The notes: a model not told the origin generated them from the sequence alone. A DNA stretch of 64,000 nucleotides from Altererythrobacter ishigakiensis (GCF_001663155.1 NZ_CP015963.1:1-64000); one strand, 5' to 3'; positions 43,361 to 52,942 are shown, numbered from the stretch's first letter. A program made the numbers and translations.

Positions 43361-43708
43361 ATGCGCCCGCTTTATGCTGCGGGAGGGATAATCGCGACCG
43401 GCCTCGCTGCGATTGGCGCATTCTTGCCAATCATGCCTACAGTACCTTTCTTGCTGATCGCGGTGTTCTGCTTTGCCCGCAGCAATCCCGCCTGGGAGCA
43501 AAAGATACTGGATCATCCACATTGGGGCCCGCAGGTCCGTGATTGGCGAGAACGACGCGCGATCAACCGTCGCGCCAAGATTATGGCTGTGGGAGCATTG
43601 AGCGTGGGAGTGGGCTTCACCTGGCTCACATTGGGCACCCCTTGGGTCTTCTTGTCGCTTGCCATACTGGCAATCGGCGGCACGTGGATCTGGACTCGCA
43701 ATGAGTAA
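43361..43708 (+). CDS. DUF454 (YbaN-like) membrane protein
   Basis: A 115-residue, two-to-three-helix membrane protein of the DUF454 family: GAFLPIMPTVPFLLIAVFCFARSNPAWEQKILDHPHWGPQVRDW is the family core. Function unknown; YbaN proteins are often found near haem or energy genes. Its stop overlaps the downstream bciA start (ATGAGTAA), which suggests co-transcription. Confidence 0.88.
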   Translation: MRPLYAAGGIIATGLAAIGAFLPIMPTVPFLLIAVFCFARSNPAWEQKILDHPHWGPQVRDWRERRAINRRAKIMAVGALSVGVGFTWLTLGTPWVFLSLAILAIGGTWIWTRNE

Positions 43709-44603
43709 ACGCGTTGTTCTGTTCGGTGCCAGCGGCACGATAGGGAGAGCTGTAGGAAAAGAGCTGCGACTGGGCGGCCTCGACTTTGTTTGTGTCCTGC
43801 GAAGCTCCAGCAAAATGCCGGAGGATCTCGCTGAATACAGCGTCAAGCCTGACGCCCTTGCGGATGTATTTGAGCGCGAGGAATTCGATGTCGCGATCTC
43901 CTGCATGGCATCGCGCACCGGTACGCCAGAAGACGCCTGGAGGGTGGACTACCAAGCAAACAGCGACATACTGAAGGCTGCACAAACAAGCGGCGTAAAA
44001 CATTTCATACTGTTGTCTGCAATCTGTGTGCAAAAGCCCAAACTGGCATTTCAACACGCCAAGCTCGCGTTCGAGAAGGAGCTGATCGAAAGCGGTCTCA
44101 CGTACTCCATTGTACGCCCCACGGCTTTCTTCAAATCGCTGTCTGGTCAGATCGCACGCGTGAGATCAGGCAATCCCTATCTGCTGTTCGGCAATGGCGA
44201 GCTAACGCGTTGCAAGCCGATCAGTGATCGCGATCTGGCCCGCTTTGTCGTGGGCTGTATCAATGACCCGGAGCGCCGCAACCGCATCCTGCCTGTCGGT
44301 GGGCCGGGCCCTGCGATCACGCCTCTGCAGCAGGGTGAGGACTTGTTCCGGTTGACGGGACAAGAACCGCGCTATCGCCGCGTGCCCATTGCGCTGATGA
44401 ATGTAATCATCGGTGCGCTCAGCCTTGCGGGCCTCGCATCAAAGCGCGCGGCCGCAAAGGCTGAATATGCCAAGATCGGTCGTTATTACGCGACGGAGAG
44501 CATGCTGGTTTGGGACGAGAAAACCGGACGGTATGACGAAGCGGCGACACCCGAATTCGGCACGGACACCTTATTCGAACACTACCGGAAAAAGCTTGGC
44601 TAG
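43701..44603 (+). CDS. bciA: Divinyl (proto)chlorophyllide 8-vinyl reductase, BciA-like
   Basis: A 300-residue NAD(P)-binding short-chain-like protein (VVLFGASGTIGRAVGKEL). The C-terminal YYATESMLVWDEKTGRYDEAATPEF and FGTDTLFEHYRKKL resemble the end of BciA/DVR reductases, which reduce the 8-vinyl group in (bacterio)chlorophyll synthesis. In this setting it suggests phototrophy genes elsewhere in the genome. A generic NAD-dependent epimerase-type function remains possible. Start at 43701 overlaps the DUF454 stop by 8 nt. Confidence 0.75.
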   Translation: MSKRVVLFGASGTIGRAVGKELRLGGLDFVCVLRSSSKMPEDLAEYSVKPDALADVFEREEFDVAISCMASRTGTPEDAWRVDYQANSDILKAAQTSGVKHFILLSAICVQKPKLAFQHAKLAFEKELIESGLTYSIVRPTAFFKSLSGQIARVRSGNPYLLFGNGELTRCKPISDRDLARFVVGCINDPERRNRILPVGGPGPAITPLQQGEDLFRLTGQEPRYRRVPIALMNVIIGALSLAGLASKRAAAKAEYAKIGRYYATESMLVWDEKTGRYDEAATPEFGTDTLFEHYRKKLG

Positions 44604-44605
44604 AC

Positions 44606-45106
44606 TTAACTCAAATCTGCTTCACGCACCTTCGCAATGCCCGCCTTGCGCTGTTCTTTCAGCTCAGCCTTGAGCTTCACCGGATCACGCGCGAAAACAA
44701 AGCCGAAGCTGACCCCACCTTCCTTGCCGATTGTGGCGTGGTGTAGTTTGTGTGCCTGCACAAGCCGTTTGGCATAGCCTTTCTTAGGCACCCAGCGGAA
44801 ATAACGTTGATGCACGAGCCCGTCGTGAACCAGTGTGTAGATCACGCCATAAAGCGTGATTCCCAGCGCAAACCACCATAGCGCATCCGAATAGAGCGCA
44901 CCGTAAATATACATCGCGGCATTGATCGTGCCGAAGACGACAGCGAACAGGTCATTCTTTTCCAGGGTATTGTCATGCGGCTCATGATGGTCACGATGCC
45001 ACTCCCAGCCCCAGCCGTGCATGATGTATTTGTGGGCATACCAGGCAAAGAATTCCATGCCGAGCAGCGCGGCCAAAACGATTGCGATGATTTCCCACCA
45101 GCTCAT
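44606..45106 (-). CDS. crtZ: Beta-carotene hydroxylase CrtZ
   Basis: A 166-residue membrane di-iron hydroxylase adding 3-hydroxyls to beta-ionone rings. Histidine clusters: HKYIMHGWGWEWHRDHHEPH, HDGLVHQRY and AHKLHHA. GCAGGAG precedes the ATG at 45106, which overlaps the crtW stop by 4 nt. It is the last gene of a thioesterase-crtW-crtZ unit and converges on bciA with 2 nt between stop codons. Confidence 0.94.
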   Translation of the reverse strand: MSWWEIIAIVLAALLGMEFFAWYAHKYIMHGWGWEWHRDHHEPHDNTLEKNDLFAVVFGTINAAMYIYGALYSDALWWFALGITLYGVIYTLVHDGLVHQRYFRWVPKKGYAKRLVQAHKLHHATIGKEGGVSFGFVFARDPVKLKAELKEQRKAGIAKVREADLS

Positions 45107-45837
45107 GCGGCTACTCCTGCACGCCGCGCGCCAGGCAATGCCCACCAGGGCACATCAGGACGGCGGTGATGTTCTAGATGATAGCCGAAATGGAAACAGC
45201 TGGCGAGGCTTGCCAGCGTGCTGAAATTGTCAGAGCGCGCATTGTGCCCGTCAGCGAACGACTCACCCAAATGACGATGCGGACGATAGGTGCCAAAGTA
45301 AAACAGCTGCAGAGATGACAGCAAAGCAGGCGCTCCATAAAGCAGGAATATCTGCATGAACGGGATGCCAAAAACGAAAAGATAAATGCCCACTACCATG
45401 TGGACGTAAAGTAAGGACTGCCAGCCGAAATACCGCTTGAAGAAGGTCCAGTACCATGCCCAGAAGTGCGTCGGATTAGCTGTGTCGAAATCAGGATCCC
45501 CATCTTTCCCGGTATGCTTGTGATGCGCGAAATGCGCGTCGCGTATCTTTCTCCACGCAAAGCCTGCATAGAGGAACAACAGGATTGCACCGAGTGCGGA
45601 ATTAACTCTTTGCCAGCCGGGCGCGAGGGAACCATGCATCGCGTCATGGCATACGATGAAGACACCCACTGAGAGCCAGCATTGCAGCGTAGCCATCAGC
45701 AGGACCTGCGGCCAAGCTTGCCAGCTCAGCTCAAAAACGAACATCGCGTAGAAATGAATGCCCAGCCACGACCCTGCGATCAACGCCGCCAGCACAAGAC
45801 CGAGGAGGCGTTGTGAATTTCGGGAAGGAAGTTTCAT
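45103..45837 (-). CDS. crtW: Beta-carotene ketolase CrtW
   Basis: A 244-residue membrane ketolase introducing 4-keto groups, so together with CrtZ it makes astaxanthin-type pigments. Histidine boxes: CHDAMHGSL, DAHFAHHKHTGKDGDPDF and HLEHHRRPDVPWWALPG, in a multi-helix protein. Start at 45837 (MKLPSRNS) is preferred to an upstream extension. Upstream is a thioesterase gene ending 33 nt away. Confidence 0.94.
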   Translation of the reverse strand: MKLPSRNSQRLLGLVLAALIAGSWLGIHFYAMFVFELSWQAWPQVLLMATLQCWLSVGVFIVCHDAMHGSLAPGWQRVNSALGAILLFLYAGFAWRKIRDAHFAHHKHTGKDGDPDFDTANPTHFWAWYWTFFKRYFGWQSLLYVHMVVGIYLFVFGIPFMQIFLLYGAPALLSSLQLFYFGTYRPHRHLGESFADGHNARSDNFSTLASLASCFHFGYHLEHHRRPDVPWWALPGARRAGVAA

Positions 45838-45869
45838 GGGATGCGACACGGTGGACGCCCTATAGGGCA

Positions 45870-46268
45870 TTAGCCCTCAGGAAAAAAGAACTCGCGCAAA
45901 TGCTCGCCAATCTTTGCCGGGCGCAAAGTCTGCGCGTCGATGCAGCACCAGCTGGATTGCACCTCAGCCAGCACTTCTTCACCGCGGCTGATGACTGTTT
46001 TGTAGAACGCGCGCGCGCCCTGAAAATGCTCAAGCACGGTTTGCGCAATTACATCATCTTCAAGGAATGCAGGCTTGCGATAGGTAATCTCATGCTTCAG
46101 CGCGACCCATGCCTTGCTCGCCACATCTTCTGCCGGGGCAAGCTTTTGCCAGTGCGCCAGAACCGCGTCCTGTACCCAATTCAAGTATCGCGCATTGTTC
46201 ACGTGCCCCATGAAATCGATATCTTCAGGAAGGACTTTGATCGGAAAGGCAAAAGGCGTTGCTGACAT
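45870..46268 (-). CDS. Hotdog-fold acyl-CoA thioesterase (YbgC/FcbC-like)
   Basis: A 132-residue thioesterase. EDIDFMGHVNNARYLNWVQDAVLAHW holds the 4-hydroxybenzoyl-CoA-thioesterase-type Asp and the family spacing. It lies 33 nt upstream of crtW on the same strand. Why a thioesterase would accompany carotenoid genes is unclear; co-transcription may be incidental. It is divergent from leuC. Confidence 0.85.
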   Translation of the reverse strand: MSATPFAFPIKVLPEDIDFMGHVNNARYLNWVQDAVLAHWQKLAPAEDVASKAWVALKHEITYRKPAFLEDDVIAQTVLEHFQGARAFYKTVISRGEEVLAEVQSSWCCIDAQTLRPAKIGEHLREFFFPEG

Positions 46269-46384
46269 GAGTGTCAGTTAATCACTTAAATCTTTCCTTT
46301 CCATGACTAATCATTTCGTGGAGTTCATCTGGCTTGCCAGTGTTGCCGATAGGCCGCTAATCGCATTGATAAGAGGACATCCCA

Positions 46385-47815
46385 ATGGCTAGCAAACCCC
46401 GCACATTCTACGAAAAGATCTGGGACGCACACGTCGTCGAAACACGCGATGACGGGACGTCGCTGATCTACATTGATCGGCATCTGGTCCACGAAGTGAC
46501 AAGCCCGCAGGCGTTTGAAGCACTGCGACTGCAGGGACGCAAAGTGCGCCGACCCGACCTGACGTTGGCTGTGCCGGACCACAATCTGCCAACGACCGCG
46601 CGTTTGGACAAAGACGGCAACAGGATCCCCATCGCAGACCCGATGAGCGCGCAGCAGCTAGCTGCCTTGGAGGCCAATGCGCCTGCTTTCGGTATCCGCT
46701 ACATCGACGCGACAGCGGCTGCACAAGGCATCGTGCATGTGGTGGGGCCGGAGCAAGGCTTTTCACTACCTGGTACAACTATCGTGTGCGGGGATTCGCA
46801 TACTGCCAGCCACGGTGGGATCGGCGCCCTTGCTTTCGGTATCGGCACCAGCGAAGTCGAGCATGTGCTGGCAACGCAGACACTGCAGCTTAAACGCTCG
46901 AAATCGATGGAAGTGCGGGTGGAGGGAGAGCTTGGTGCAGGGGTAACTGCCAAGGACTTGATCCTGCACATCATCGGTACAATTGGTGCGGCCGGTGGCA
47001 CCGGATACGTCATCGAGTATCGCGGTCCCGTGTTCGAACAGATGAGCGTCGAAGAACGCCTCACTGTCTGCAACATGAGCATTGAGGCGGGCGCCCGCGC
47101 GGGCCTGATCGCGCCCGATGAAACTGTTTTCCGTTATCTCAAAGGGCGTCCGCTGGCGCCCAAGGGGGCGGAATGGGACGAAGCCGTTTCTTATTGGAAA
47201 ACGCTGCACAGCGATGAAGGCGCTCAATTCGACAAGTCGGTCACAATCGACGCGAGCGAAGTGGAGCCAACCGTCACTTGGGGCACCAGCCCGGAAGATA
47301 CCGTCGCAATTGGCGGCATTGTGCCCGATCCTGCCAGTTTCGCCGATCCGTCTAAACAGCAAGCAGCCGCCAAGAGCCTGGAGTATATGGGGCTGACGCC
47401 GGGGCAGCGGATCGAGGATATTCCGGTCGAAAACATCTTCATTGGGAGCTGCACGAATAGCCGGATCGAGGACTTGCGCGCCGCCGCCAAAATACTGGAA
47501 GGCCGCACAAAGGCAGACAATGTCAAGTGGGCCATTGTCGTGCCCGGGTCCGGTCTGGTGAAAGCGATGGCCGAAGACGAGGGATTGGATCGGATTTTCA
47601 GGGACGCTGGCTTTGAATGGCGCGAGCCGGGTTGCTCGGCCTGCCTGGGAATGAATCCTGACAAGGTTCCACCGGGTGAGCGCTGTGCCTCAACCAGCAA
47701 CCGTAACTTTGTCGGCCGCCAAGGTCCCGGCGCGCGCACGCACCTTGTTTCACCAGCAATGGCAGCTGCGGCAGCCGTTGCCGGACATCTCACCGATGTG
47801 CGAAAATTCGATTAA
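46385..47815 (+). CDS. leuC: 3-isopropylmalate dehydratase large subunit
   Basis: A 476-residue aconitase-type [4Fe-4S] enzyme subunit in leucine synthesis. [12 protein letters not shown] at the N-terminus, [28 protein letters not shown], and the cluster cysteines in [12 protein letters not shown] and [17 protein letters not shown] precedes the ATG. The small subunit leuD lies 2.2 kb downstream, separated by three co-directional genes. Confidence 0.97.
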   Translation: MASKPRTFYEKIWDAHVVETRDDGTSLIYIDRHLVHEVTSPQAFEALRLQGRKVRRPDLTLAVPDHNLPTTARLDKDGNRIPIADPMSAQQLAALEANAPAFGIRYIDATAAAQGIVHVVGPEQGFSLPGTTIVCGDSHTASHGGIGALAFGIGTSEVEHVLATQTLQLKRSKSMEVRVEGELGAGVTAKDLILHIIGTIGAAGGTGYVIEYRGPVFEQMSVEERLTVCNMSIEAGARAGLIAPDETVFRYLKGRPLAPKGAEWDEAVSYWKTLHSDEGAQFDKSVTIDASEVEPTVTWGTSPEDTVAIGGIVPDPASFADPSKQQAAAKSLEYMGLTPGQRIEDIPVENIFIGSCTNSRIEDLRAAAKILEGRTKADNVKWAIVVPGSGLVKAMAEDEGLDRIFRDAGFEWREPGCSACLGMNPDKVPPGERCASTSNRNFVGRQGPGARTHLVSPAMAAAAAVAGHLTDVRKFD

Positions 47816-47887
47816 GTGAATGGCCCCGTCATTGAAGGGATGCGATTCCACTTGCAGTAGGGCTGGCCATTAGGAAGGATCAGTGAG

Positions 47888-48970
47888 ATGGATGTGATGA
47901 AAGGAATTCGGGTTCCGGAAAGGCTCTACAAGGGCGTATTGTGGCTCATTTCCATTGTTTTCGCTGCCTTCCTCGTTGGTTTTGGCAACCTGGTCATTGG
48001 CGATCTTCCTCAAGTCGAAACCCGCATCGAGCGCAGCGATTTCGTTGAAACGCCAGAAGTCACGCAACTTCGCAGTGAATTGTCCAGCGTCAACGGAGAG
48101 CGAGCAGCGATCAACGACCGGCTTGATCTTATCCGGATTCAGCAGCGGCAAGCTGCATCAGAGACCCAATCGGCCAAACAGACATTCGAAGCATGGATAA
48201 AGACGCGCACGGCTACAACGGATCCCACGCAAGACCCCGAGGTCATTCGCAGAACCAGAGAACTCGAACAGCTTCAACAGAACGAACGCTCGATTAACAA
48301 TTCAGTCAGCGAACTTGAGTCGGGGCTGACCGAACTCGAGCAAAAGTCCAACGCAATCTACGACGAACTCTCCGAAGCCGAACTAACCGGCATCCCCGCG
48401 TTCGAACGAGCGCAGTTTTGGCAAGAGTTGCGCATCTTTGCGCTGCGCCTTTTGATTACCCTGCCGATGTTAGGCTTTGCCGCCTGGCTTGTGGCGAAAC
48501 GGCGCAAGGGAGACTACTGGCCGATCTCGCGCGGATTTGTTCTGGCAGCTGTTTTCGTCTTCTTCGTCGAGCTTGTTCCCTATCTGCCAAGCTACGGCGG
48601 TTATGTCCGTTACGGGGTGGGTATAATCCTGACCTTTGCGGCAGGACATTTTCTTATCAAGAACATGCGGCAATATCTCGCCAAGCGGCAAGAGGTTGAA
48701 CAAAAGGCCGAGGAAGAGCGCCGCAAGCTCGTCTCACACGATGAAGCATTCAAGAAAATGTCATCCAATGTATGTCCTGGCTGTGATCGCCCCATCGCAA
48801 AGATGGAAGGAACAGAGACGAACTTCTGCGTCCATTGCGGTATGACATTGTTCGATACATGCAAATCTTGCGATACGCGCAAGATGGCTTTCTTTCGTTT
48901 TTGTATGAAATGTGGAACAGTCGCACAGGATGAGCCGAGCGCCGCGCCCTCCGCGCAGCCAGCTTCATAG
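47888..48970 (+). CDS. Membrane protein with coiled coil and C-terminal zinc ribbons
   Basis: A 360-residue protein I cannot name. TM helix about 17-37, a long coiled coil about 55-162, then helices about 182-204, 215-235 and 241-258, and a C-terminal domain with CPGCDRP, CVHCG, CKSCDT and CMKCG (about 296-343), a double zinc ribbon. AAGGA lies 8 nt before the ATG. Co-directional with leuC and the following genes. No annotation from sequence alone; it could be an envelope scaffold or sensor. Confidence 0.7.
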   Translation: MDVMKGIRVPERLYKGVLWLISIVFAAFLVGFGNLVIGDLPQVETRIERSDFVETPEVTQLRSELSSVNGERAAINDRLDLIRIQQRQAASETQSAKQTFEAWIKTRTATTDPTQDPEVIRRTRELEQLQQNERSINNSVSELESGLTELEQKSNAIYDELSEAELTGIPAFERAQFWQELRIFALRLLITLPMLGFAAWLVAKRRKGDYWPISRGFVLAAVFVFFVELVPYLPSYGGYVRYGVGIILTFAAGHFLIKNMRQYLAKRQEVEQKAEEERRKLVSHDEAFKKMSSNVCPGCDRPIAKMEGTETNFCVHCGMTLFDTCKSCDTRKMAFFRFCMKCGTVAQDEPSAAPSAQPAS

Positions 48971-49025
48971 CTCTGCGTTCGTTTCCAGTCTTGTTAAGTT
49001 CACGCCCCAGCCCCAAGAAGAAACT

Positions 49026-49172
49026 ATGACTAAGAAAACCAAAGCCGCCATCGGCGCAGCAGCCATCGGTTCCGCCGCAATTGCCGCAGCTCTTCTTTAT
49101 GCCAACAAACGCAAGAAGAAGGACGAACCGAAACCTACAATCCCTTCTGGCGAGAAGCCCGAAACAGACTGA
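49026..49172 (+). CDS. Small single-helix protein (48 residues)
   Basis: Starting MTKKTKAAIGAAAIGSAAIA, one hydrophobic helix (about 7-25) followed by basic KRKKKDEPK. The ribosome-binding site is weak and the frame is open further upstream to 48912, but the composition before 49026 looks poor. It lies 53 nt after the zinc-ribbon gene and 29 nt before the lactonase-like gene. Function unknown; a translated product is plausible, not certain. Confidence 0.5.
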   Translation: MTKKTKAAIGAAAIGSAAIAAALLYANKRKKKDEPKPTIPSGEKPETD

Positions 49173-49201
49173 AGACACCGGTGCAGAGAGGAGAATGACG
49201 C

Positions 49202-50038
49202 ATGAAGAAATTACTACCGATACTCGCTGCTCTGTCTCTTTCGTCGCCGATTGCCGCTGAAGACGATGCAGTCGTTGAAATGTGGCGGCTCGATTGCGGC
49301 ACGCTCCAAGTCAGCGATGTCGCGCCTTTCTCCGATGCCCACCTCTATGACGGTGATGAAAGAACGCTTGTCGTCAGCTGCTATCTCATTCGCAACGGTG
49401 ACACTTACCTGTTGTGGGACGCCGGTTTATCAAAGGAACTGGTCGGGACGAGCTATACCGAAGGCGTCTTTACCGCTTCGGTAGAGCGTTCGATTGTTGA
49501 CCAGTTGAGTGACCTCGGACTGGAACCTTCCCAGATCGATTACGCAGCTGTCAGTCATTATCATTTCGACCATACGAGCCAGCTCGCAGATTTCCCGGAA
49601 GCGACCCTTTTGATCGGAGCTGCGGATTGGGAAGCGGTCAAAGCTGCCGAAGGTCCCAATCCACTGATTGATCCGCGCCCCTTTGCTCCATGGCTTGACA
49701 ACGACGCCGCTGTGGTAACCGCGATTGCACAGGATCATGACGTGTTTGGAGACGGCTTAGTCCAGATGAAGGCGATGCCGGGACATACGCCGGGTCACAC
49801 CAGCCTTCTGGTAAGATTGCCTGAAACAGGGGACGTCTTGCTCACCGGAGACCTCTACCATTTCGAGGAGCAAGTGACCAATCGCGGAGTTCCGCAATTC
49901 AACACTGATCGAGCTGACACATTGGCCTCGATGGATCGCTTTGACGCTATTGCCAAGTCACTTGATGCAACGGTGATCATCCAGCACGACTCGCGTCATC
50001 TTGATCGATTGCCGTCATTTCCGGAGTCAGCCAAATAA
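49202..50038 (+). CDS. Exported MBL-fold lactonase-like protein
   Basis: A 278-residue metallo-beta-lactamase-fold protein annotated in this family as N-acyl homoserine lactonase-like. It has a signal peptide ([21 protein letters not shown]) and the metal site [29 protein letters not shown] and QHDSRH. GAGGAGA precedes the ATG; the stop overlaps the leuD start by one nucleotide. Quorum-quenching activity is a family-based inference. Confidence 0.85.
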   Translation: MKKLLPILAALSLSSPIAAEDDAVVEMWRLDCGTLQVSDVAPFSDAHLYDGDERTLVVSCYLIRNGDTYLLWDAGLSKELVGTSYTEGVFTASVERSIVDQLSDLGLEPSQIDYAAVSHYHFDHTSQLADFPEATLLIGAADWEAVKAAEGPNPLIDPRPFAPWLDNDAAVVTAIAQDHDVFGDGLVQMKAMPGHTPGHTSLLVRLPETGDVLLTGDLYHFEEQVTNRGVPQFNTDRADTLASMDRFDAIAKSLDATVIIQHDSRHLDRLPSFPESAK

Positions 50039-50634
50039 TGGAGAAAGTCCGCGAAATCGAAGGGCGCGCATACCCCTATGGCGCGAAGAACGTTGATACG
50101 GACGTCATCATTCCCGCGGAATGGCTTAAAACCATCACGCGTGAAGGATTGGGCAAGGGCGCATTTGAAAGCGTGCGTGCGCAGCCTAACAACGTCTTCG
50201 ATGACGAGCGTTATGCCGGTTCTCCGATCCTGATCGCAGGCGACAATTTCGGCTGCGGTTCCAGCCGCGAACACGCCGCATGGGCGCTGGGCGACCTAGG
50301 CATCAAAGCGGTGATTGCGCCGAGTTTCTCCGACATCTTCTCAGGAAATGCGTTCAAGAACGGAATCCTGACTGTGGTTCTGCCGCAGGAAGCCGTCGAC
50401 CGCCTGCTGGAAGTTGCAGAGACAGACGAAATCACCATCGATCTGGAAAGCCAGACCGTGACCACTCCATTTCAGGATCGATTTACATTCGAGATCGATC
50501 CGTTTCGCAAGCAATGCTTGATGGAAGGGCTGGATGAGATTGGGCTGACACTGGCCCGCGATGCAGCCATCGCAAATTACGAACAACGCCGGGGTGCGCA
50601 GATGCCCTGGATCGAGAGAGGAACAGAGGTTTAA
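50038..50634 (+). CDS. leuD: 3-isopropylmalate dehydratase small subunit
   Basis: A 198-residue small subunit completing the LeuCD isomerase. [32 protein letters not shown] and the Ser/Arg-containing loop are typical. Start overlaps the lactonase-like gene by 1 nt. Separation from leuC is unusual but both parts look intact. Confidence 0.96.
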   Translation: MEKVREIEGRAYPYGAKNVDTDVIIPAEWLKTITREGLGKGAFESVRAQPNNVFDDERYAGSPILIAGDNFGCGSSREHAAWALGDLGIKAVIAPSFSDIFSGNAFKNGILTVVLPQEAVDRLLEVAETDEITIDLESQTVTTPFQDRFTFEIDPFRKQCLMEGLDEIGLTLARDAAIANYEQRRGAQMPWIERGTEV

Positions 50635-50637
50635 GAC

Positions 50638-51636
50638 ATGAAGGCACTCAGAACGCATGACGTAGGCGGCCCCGAAACACTCACGCTGGACGAAGTCGAG
50701 GTTCCGACGCCGGGCAAGGGCGAAGTGCTGGTCGATGTGAAGGCCTGCGCGATCAACTATCCCGACACGCTGATGATCCGTGACCTTTACCAGTTCAGGC
50801 CTGAACGCCCTTACTCCCCGGGAGGCGAAATCGCCGGAGTGATCGAGGCCGTGGGCGAAGGCGTGGAAGGCTATTCCGTAGGCGACAATGTCATGGCCGG
50901 GATCGGCAATGGCGGACTGGCCGAAAAGGTCGTGGTGCCTGCTGGCCGCATGTTCCCCATCCCCGATGGCGTCGCGTTCGATAAGGCCGCGAGCCTGTTG
51001 ATGACGTACGGCACGACAATTCATGGCCTGAAAGATCGGGGACACATCAAGGAAGGTGACACTGTTCTGGTTCTGGGCGCGGCAGGCGGCGTTGGCCTAT
51101 CTGCGGTCGAGTTGGCCAAGGCATTTGGTGCGCGCGTCGTAGCGGCGGTATCCTCTGAAGAAAAAGGCGAGGTTGCCAAGAACGCTGGTGCCGATGAGGT
51201 CGTAATCTATCCTAAGACCGAGATGGACAAGGCCGCATCGAAGGAGCTCGCCAATGCGTTCAAGGCGGCTTGTGGTCCGGAAGGCGCCAACATCGTCTAT
51301 GACATTGTTGGCGGACAATATTCGGAGCCTGCGCTGCGCTCTATCGCATGGGAAGGCAAATTCCTGGTGGTTGGCTTCCCCGCCGGCATCGCCAAGATGC
51401 CGCTCAACCTGACGCTGCTGAAAAGCTGCGACATTGCTGGTGTCTTCTGGGGCGCATTCACTGCGCGTGAACCGGTGAAATTCCGCCAGCAAGTGGAAGA
51501 GCTGTTCCAGATGATGAAGGACGGCAAGATCGATCCATTGGTTTCAGAGACATTCCCGCTTGAGCGCGGCGGTGATGCAATCGCCAAGCTTGAAAACCGG
51601 CAAGCCGTGGGCAAGCTTGTTGTGACGATGGATTAG
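50638..51636 (+). CDS. NADPH:quinone oxidoreductase family protein
   Basis: A 332-residue MDR-superfamily enzyme: KALRTHDVGGPETLTLDEV at the N-terminus, the cofactor loop LGAAGGVGLSAVELAKAFGARVVAAVSS near 140-168, and the C-terminal ERGGDAIAKLENRQAVGKLVVTMD. It lacks the catalytic and structural zinc cysteines of alcohol dehydrogenases, as in quinone reductases. Follows leuD after 3 nt. Substrate undetermined. Confidence 0.9.
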   Translation: MKALRTHDVGGPETLTLDEVEVPTPGKGEVLVDVKACAINYPDTLMIRDLYQFRPERPYSPGGEIAGVIEAVGEGVEGYSVGDNVMAGIGNGGLAEKVVVPAGRMFPIPDGVAFDKAASLLMTYGTTIHGLKDRGHIKEGDTVLVLGAAGGVGLSAVELAKAFGARVVAAVSSEEKGEVAKNAGADEVVIYPKTEMDKAASKELANAFKAACGPEGANIVYDIVGGQYSEPALRSIAWEGKFLVVGFPAGIAKMPLNLTLLKSCDIAGVFWGAFTAREPVKFRQQVEELFQMMKDGKIDPLVSETFPLERGGDAIAKLENRQAVGKLVVTMD

Positions 51637-51723
51637 TGAGGTTTGGGGATCGAACGCGCTTGTAGCAACGACCAGCGCGCCCTATTCTATCACTAGACAA
51701 GATTTCCCAAGGGGACTGATCAG

Positions 51724-52047
51724 ATGACCGATTTTAAAGACCGCGAACGCGCTGAAGAAGCCAAGTTCGCAATGGATGAAGACACCGCTTTCCGTGTCGC
51801 AGCGCGCCGCAACCGCTTGCTGGGTGAATGGGCCGCTGGCCTGATGGGTCTGACCGAAGAAGAAACAGATGCTTACAAGAAAGCAGTCGTACAGGCTGAC
51901 TTCGAAGAAGCAGGCGATGAAGATGTTATCCGCAAGCTTCTGGGCGATCTGACAGCGGCGGAAACTGATATCAGCGAAGCAGACATTCGTGCGAAGCTGG
52001 AAGAATGCTCGGTTGAAGCACGTCGTCAATTGATGGGCGAGAGCTGA
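51724..52047 (+). CDS. DUF1476 protein (ATP synthase zeta-inhibitor-like)
   Basis: A 107-residue protein of the DUF1476 family. FKDRERAEEAKFAMDEDTAFRVAARRNRLLGEWAA is the diagnostic N-terminus. In Paracoccus the homologue is the zeta subunit, an inhibitor of F1-ATPase. AAGGGGA precedes the ATG. It is a frequent alphaproteobacterial neighbour of bolA and grxD. Confidence 0.92.
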   Translation: MTDFKDRERAEEAKFAMDEDTAFRVAARRNRLLGEWAAGLMGLTEEETDAYKKAVVQADFEEAGDEDVIRKLLGDLTAAETDISEADIRAKLEECSVEARRQLMGES

Positions 52048-52051
52048 TCAC

Positions 52052-52291
52052 ATGCCGATGTCGGCGACCGAAATCGAAGACATGATCACCGCCGCGCTTC
52101 CTGGCGCAATGGTCGAGATGACTGACCTTGCTGGAGATAATGATCACTGGGCAGCGAAGGTCACCGCGCCGCAATTCGCAGGCAAGAACCGCGTTCAGCA
52201 GCACAAAATGGTCTACGAAGCCTTAGGCGGTCGCATGGGCGGAGTGCTGCATGCCTTGCAACTAACGACTGCAGTTCCCACCTCTGACTGA
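52052..52291 (+). CDS. BolA family protein
   Basis: A 79-residue BolA/IbaG-like protein that pairs with monothiol glutaredoxin to handle [2Fe-2S] clusters. AGDNDHWAAKVTAPQFAGKNRVQQHKMVYEALGGRMG includes the class-defining His and the KxxxxxH region. Starts 5 nt after the DUF1476 stop. Confidence 0.92.
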   Translation: MPMSATEIEDMITAALPGAMVEMTDLAGDNDHWAAKVTAPQFAGKNRVQQHKMVYEALGGRMGGVLHALQLTTAVPTSD

Positions 52292-52323
52292 GCAAGAAAT
52301 TCAACTTCCAGGTTTGAACCACC

Positions 52324-52656
52324 ATGTCTGACACTGACGCACGCATTTCGACTCTCGTTAATGACAACGACGTTGTCCTGTTCATGAAAGGGACCCCGCT
52401 GTTCCCACAATGCGGCTTTTCCAGCCGTGCTGTTGCCATCCTTGATCACTGCGGCATCGCGTATGAAAGCGTCGATGTGCTGCAGGACATGGAAATCCGC
52501 CAAGGTATCAAGAGCTTCTCTGACTGGCCCACCATCCCGCAACTTTACGTCAAGGGCGAGTTCCTGGGCGGAAGCGACATCATGATGGAAATGTTTGAAG
52601 CGGGCGAGCTACAACAGCTGCTCGATGAAAAGCAGGTTGCAAAAGCCGAAGGCTGA
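52324..52656 (+). CDS. grxD: Monothiol glutaredoxin GrxD
   Basis: A 110-residue CGFS-type glutaredoxin (C30-S33 in [18 protein letters not shown]) with the thioredoxin-fold [18 protein letters not shown]. Carries [2Fe-2S] clusters with BolA. Weak Shine-Dalgarno. A strong terminator follows. Confidence 0.95.
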   Translation: MSDTDARISTLVNDNDVVLFMKGTPLFPQCGFSSRAVAILDHCGIAYESVDVLQDMEIRQGIKSFSDWPTIPQLYVKGEFLGGSDIMMEMFEAGELQQLLDEKQVAKAEG

Positions 52657-52680
52657 CTTCGCCAAATATTTCGGCAAAAG

Positions 52681-52720
52681 AAAAAGCCGCCCCGGGGTAC
52701 CAGTGGGGCGGCTATTCTTT
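52681..52720 (+). terminator. Terminator after grxD
   Basis: AGCCGCCCC (52685-52693) pairs with GGGGCGGCT (52705-52713), 11-nt loop, followed by ATTCTTT. The stem is preceded by a run of A, so it could also act on the other strand. Confidence 0.85.
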
Positions 52721-52942
52721 GTCGGGGAGGTTAGCCGGGGAGACGGCGGCGTCACCTCATTGCGAAGACTGACTTCTTCACGAAAACCGATGCAGCAAGC
52801 GTGCCAGTTTCTAGGAACAGCGCACTTCTGCGCCTCTCGATGGTTGCCAATTCCTTACTTGAAACGCGAGTGTCAGATTTTCCGACAGCTTGGCGATTTT
52901 GCTGGGTGGCAATTGCGCTCCGCAATGCGCATAAGACCGCCG

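Noticed and set aside
52595..52942. N-terminal extension of the NUDIX gene
   Set aside because: The frame is open but overlaps grxD and its terminator hairpin; translation looks non-coding (basic and Cys-rich).
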